DNA from: Gamarada debralockiae
Taxonomy: Eukaryota; Ascomycota; Leotiomycetes; Helotiales; Hyphodiscaceae
Length of the DNA stretch: 22,888 nt
NCBI GenBank assembly: GCA_002803225.1
Contig: NXFV01000636.1
Coordinates: 1-22,888, forward strand
Direction: 5' to 3'
Numbering within the stretch: position 1 is the first letter of the stretch; every line of letters starts with the position of its first letter. The notes under the pieces were generated by a model. The model searched no databases. It saw only the letters and a program-made list of their open reading frames with translations, and had not been told where the DNA came from. A program made the position numbers and the translations under genes. This document shows, in pieces, positions 21,201-22,888 of the stretch.

Positions 21201-21629
21201 CTCTTTGATTCAGTTCCCAGGTCGACTCCGTCTGAGGCCATGCATGACCGGCGATTGGAACTTATTCGTACCCAGCCGTCTTCAAGCTCAAGTTCTCCCG
21301 GATTTTGCATGTTCTCTTCTTCCGGCAGGCATTCAAGTTACGATCCAAGACGTAAATTCCGTCTTGCTTTCTGGTCATTCGCTATTTGGTCATCTGTCAT
21401 ACTGCTTGTCCTCGGTGCAGAAATTGTTGCTACCATATTAGGTGTCCCATCAGGTCTCAAGAATTTTGTGGAAGGCGCAAGCAATTTCGAAGTTGAACAC
21501 AATATCGAAACCACAGGCAATGGGAAAGCAATACATCAGGTCGAGGCCATACCCAATTTGGCCAGACTCAATTTCGCCAGACCCAGTTTGGCCATACCCA
21601 CTAGCAAAGACTTAAGATTTGGTCAGTAA
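18270..21629 (+). CDS. C2H2 zinc-finger protein with C-terminal membrane segment
   Basis: Proposed exons are 18270-18301, 18352-18680, 18740-20958 and 21075-21621. The introns are GTAAGA..TTCAG (50 bp), GTATGT..TTGCAG (59 bp) and CAG|GCAAGT..TTACAG (116 bp, GC donor, branch GCTAAC). The N-terminal half is low-complexity and polar. Residues about 390-549 hold a zinc-finger block: CDDCGEK, SDWKRHEQTEKH, CLEC, CEYC, HLSDHLRDEH and the regular C2H2 finger CGFCGIRFKTWDERMEH with a following H. An acidic run (DDESDDDDSD) and Ser-rich stretches follow. In exon 4 a hydrophobic segment (about 956-983, FWSFAIWSSVILLVLGAEIV) predicts one membrane pass. The role is likely a nucleic-acid- or protein-binding regulator (inference). 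If a GT donor at 20963 is used instead, the protein ends at 21181. If the exon 4 donor at 21622 is not spliced, it stops at 21627-21629. Otherwise it continues into the phosphatase. Confidence 0.7.
20959..21074 (+). other. Predicted GC-AG intron in the C2H2 gene
   Basis: The donor CAG|GCAAGTT matches the strong consensus for GC-AG introns. The branch-like GCTAACTACTAAAC is at about 21026-21039 and the acceptor TTACAG ends at 21074. Splicing keeps an open frame for another 182 codons. The alternative GT donor at 20963 leads to a stop within 36 codons. Confidence 0.55.
21552..21596 (+). repeat. Three tandem 15-bp units inside the open frame
   Basis: The units CCCAATTTGGCCAGA, CTCAATTTCGCCAGA and CCCAGTTTGGCCATA follow each other without gaps. 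They encode PNLAR, LNFAR and PSLAI. The array sits about 25 bp before the predicted splice that leads into the phosphatase domain, so it marks the linker between the two halves of the long frame. Confidence 0.8.
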
Positions 21630-21672
21630 TCTTTCTAAATTGCATATACAAGCACACTAATCCCTTGAACAG

Positions 21673-22888
21673 AGAGAATTGTCCAAATATGGCTTGAAAA
21701 CAATGTACGTCAATTTCCAAAGCTTTAGGACTTCGGGTGTTAATCAGTCTTAGGACTTTGAACGCTCTACAGATCAGCCTGGACTCGATCATCTTGCTTC
21801 CCAAGGCATCTATCTCACTAACTATCATGATGTCTCTCATTCTTCTGCCGGCCCGTAAGATTGAACCTGAATATAATTTCTGGCCTCCAAGCTAACGTGG
21901 TGTTAGCAACTATGTACCGGCAGCGGCAGACGACTATCTCAGCATTGTCGACAATGACTTCAACCAGATCGCTGCAGATGCCCCACCGGTTGTCGACTTG
22001 TTGGACACTAAGGGCATCTCTTGGGCCGCGTACCAGGATACATATACTGACTTCCAGTACTCGGACCAGCAGACCCTCCCCGGACTTCGTGCCTTCATGA
22101 CAAAGTTCTATTGGGAGTGTTGGAAGACTTCGCAAAATGTCCTGAGGGCATTGGCTCTTGGACTTGGCTTCGATGACGAGATCTTTTTGTTAAAATTTCA
22201 TTCGGGTCACAATAACGAGCTCGACCTTCGTCACTACCCGCGAGTTCATGCATCAGCTCTTGAGAATCAGGAGGTGACGCGTCTCAGCGCTCATACCGAT
22301 TTCGATTCCTTGACTTTGCTATTTCAAAACGATTGCGGCGGTCTGGAAATCCAGAAGCCTGGGCATCCAGAGGAATTCATTCATGCGGAACCAATTCCAA
22401 ACGCACTGGTCATGAATATAGGCGATGTTCTGATGCGATGGACTTTTGCAAATGACTATGTCGGAAAGCACATCCCTCCCACCATCTACGACTCAATCAT
22501 TTCAAACGCCACTAGTCTGATCAAGAACCTCACCTCGTTCGATGCCGATTTTCAAACTAAGGATCTTCCCCAATGGTCACTCATCACTCTGAGCATAACC
22601 AACGACAGCTATGGCACAAGTATCACCTTTGTTGCGCAATGGGTTCGCAAGCTCCTTGAGCCGTTGCGGAACCATTGTTACTTCACGAACAACACTTTGA
22701 TTGCCGTCACATCCAACGAAGACGAGCCCTATAGCTGTCGTATGAGCAAGGACCATGAAGCTACATTGCACCTCTTACCTCGGAACTTCCCGTTACACAG
22801 AGACTTGCCGGAAATCTACCCATGGCTTCATCTAGGATGGACTGCAATCCACGACCATCTCAATAAACATGAATTGCTTCATCAACTC
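21673..22888 (+). CDS. Chimeric acid phosphatase with inserted 2OG-oxygenase segment (3' end beyond window)
   Basis: Exons are 21673-21704, 21754-21854 and 21907 to the window end, with introns of 49 and 52 bp. The intron at 21622-21672 joins this part in frame to the preceding ORF (LRF|ERIVQIW). The phosphatase (phosphoesterase family) part reads RIVQIWLENNDFE, HLASQGIYLTNYHDVSHSSA, a phase-2 splice to GPNYV, and VVDLLDTKGISWAAYQ. It resumes with NDYVGKHIPPTIYDS, LIKNLTSFDADFQTKDLPQW, ITFVAQWVRKLLEP and NEDEPYS. Between YSDQQT and ANDYV sits an in-frame 369-bp segment (22076-22444) of an isopenicillin-N-synthase-like oxygenase: FYWECWKTSQNVLRALALGL, RLSAHTDFDSLTLLFQNDCG, MNIGDVLMRW. It keeps HxD but ends before the distal His. 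The family FDEDE motif is altered (SNEDE). No signal peptide precedes the domain. After NEDEPYS the sequence (22737-22888) is unlike the family. Secreted enzyme function is doubtful; a translated fusion is possible. Confidence 0.7.

Overview
The window looks like nuclear DNA of a filamentous ascomycete. Genes carry short introns (about 46-63 bp) with GT-AG or GC-AG borders. The recognisable families are fungal: Zn2Cys6 regulator, Clr5-TPR protein, STAND-type N-terminus with ankyrin repeats, AIM11, and a fungal acid phosphatase. Similarity recalled from memory fits a leotiomycete such as Helotiales, but that is only an inference.

Layout. 1-400: end of a decayed piggyBac-type transposase. 1124-2101: intact four-exon 2OG-Fe(II) oxygenase (+). 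2488-3281: glutathione S-transferase pseudogene (-). 3650-6137: Clr5-TPR pseudogene (+), interrupted by a 187-bp MITE-like element at 5613-5799. 6739-9079: intact three-exon STAND-like/ankyrin gene (-). 9080-10485: no gene, a possible solo LTR. 10486-11079: AIM11 (+). 11080-14642: no gene I can identify, only weak open frames. 14643-15425: SDR pseudogene (-). 15618-15820: degenerate tandem repeat. 16027-17807: Zn2Cys6 regulator pseudogene (+), divergent from the SDR. 17808-18269: hairpin and (CTT)n tract. 18270-22888: a long open, spliced frame (+). It begins as a C2H2 zinc-finger protein, passes a membrane segment, and runs into an acid phosphatase that carries an in-frame piece of an isopenicillin-N-synthase-like 2OG oxygenase.

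Interpretation. This is an accessory region in decay. Five genes or gene fragments (transposase, GST, Clr5-TPR, SDR, Zn2Cys6) are broken by stops and frameshifts but still show family motifs and, in several cases, intact introns. Probably functional genes are the 2OG oxygenase, the ankyrin gene, AIM11 and the C2H2 gene. The most novel object is the chimeric reading frame at the right end: its phosphatase is split by 123 residues of oxygenase that keep the HxD iron ligands but lack the distal histidine. The SDR and Zn2Cys6 relics look like a former enzyme-regulator pair.
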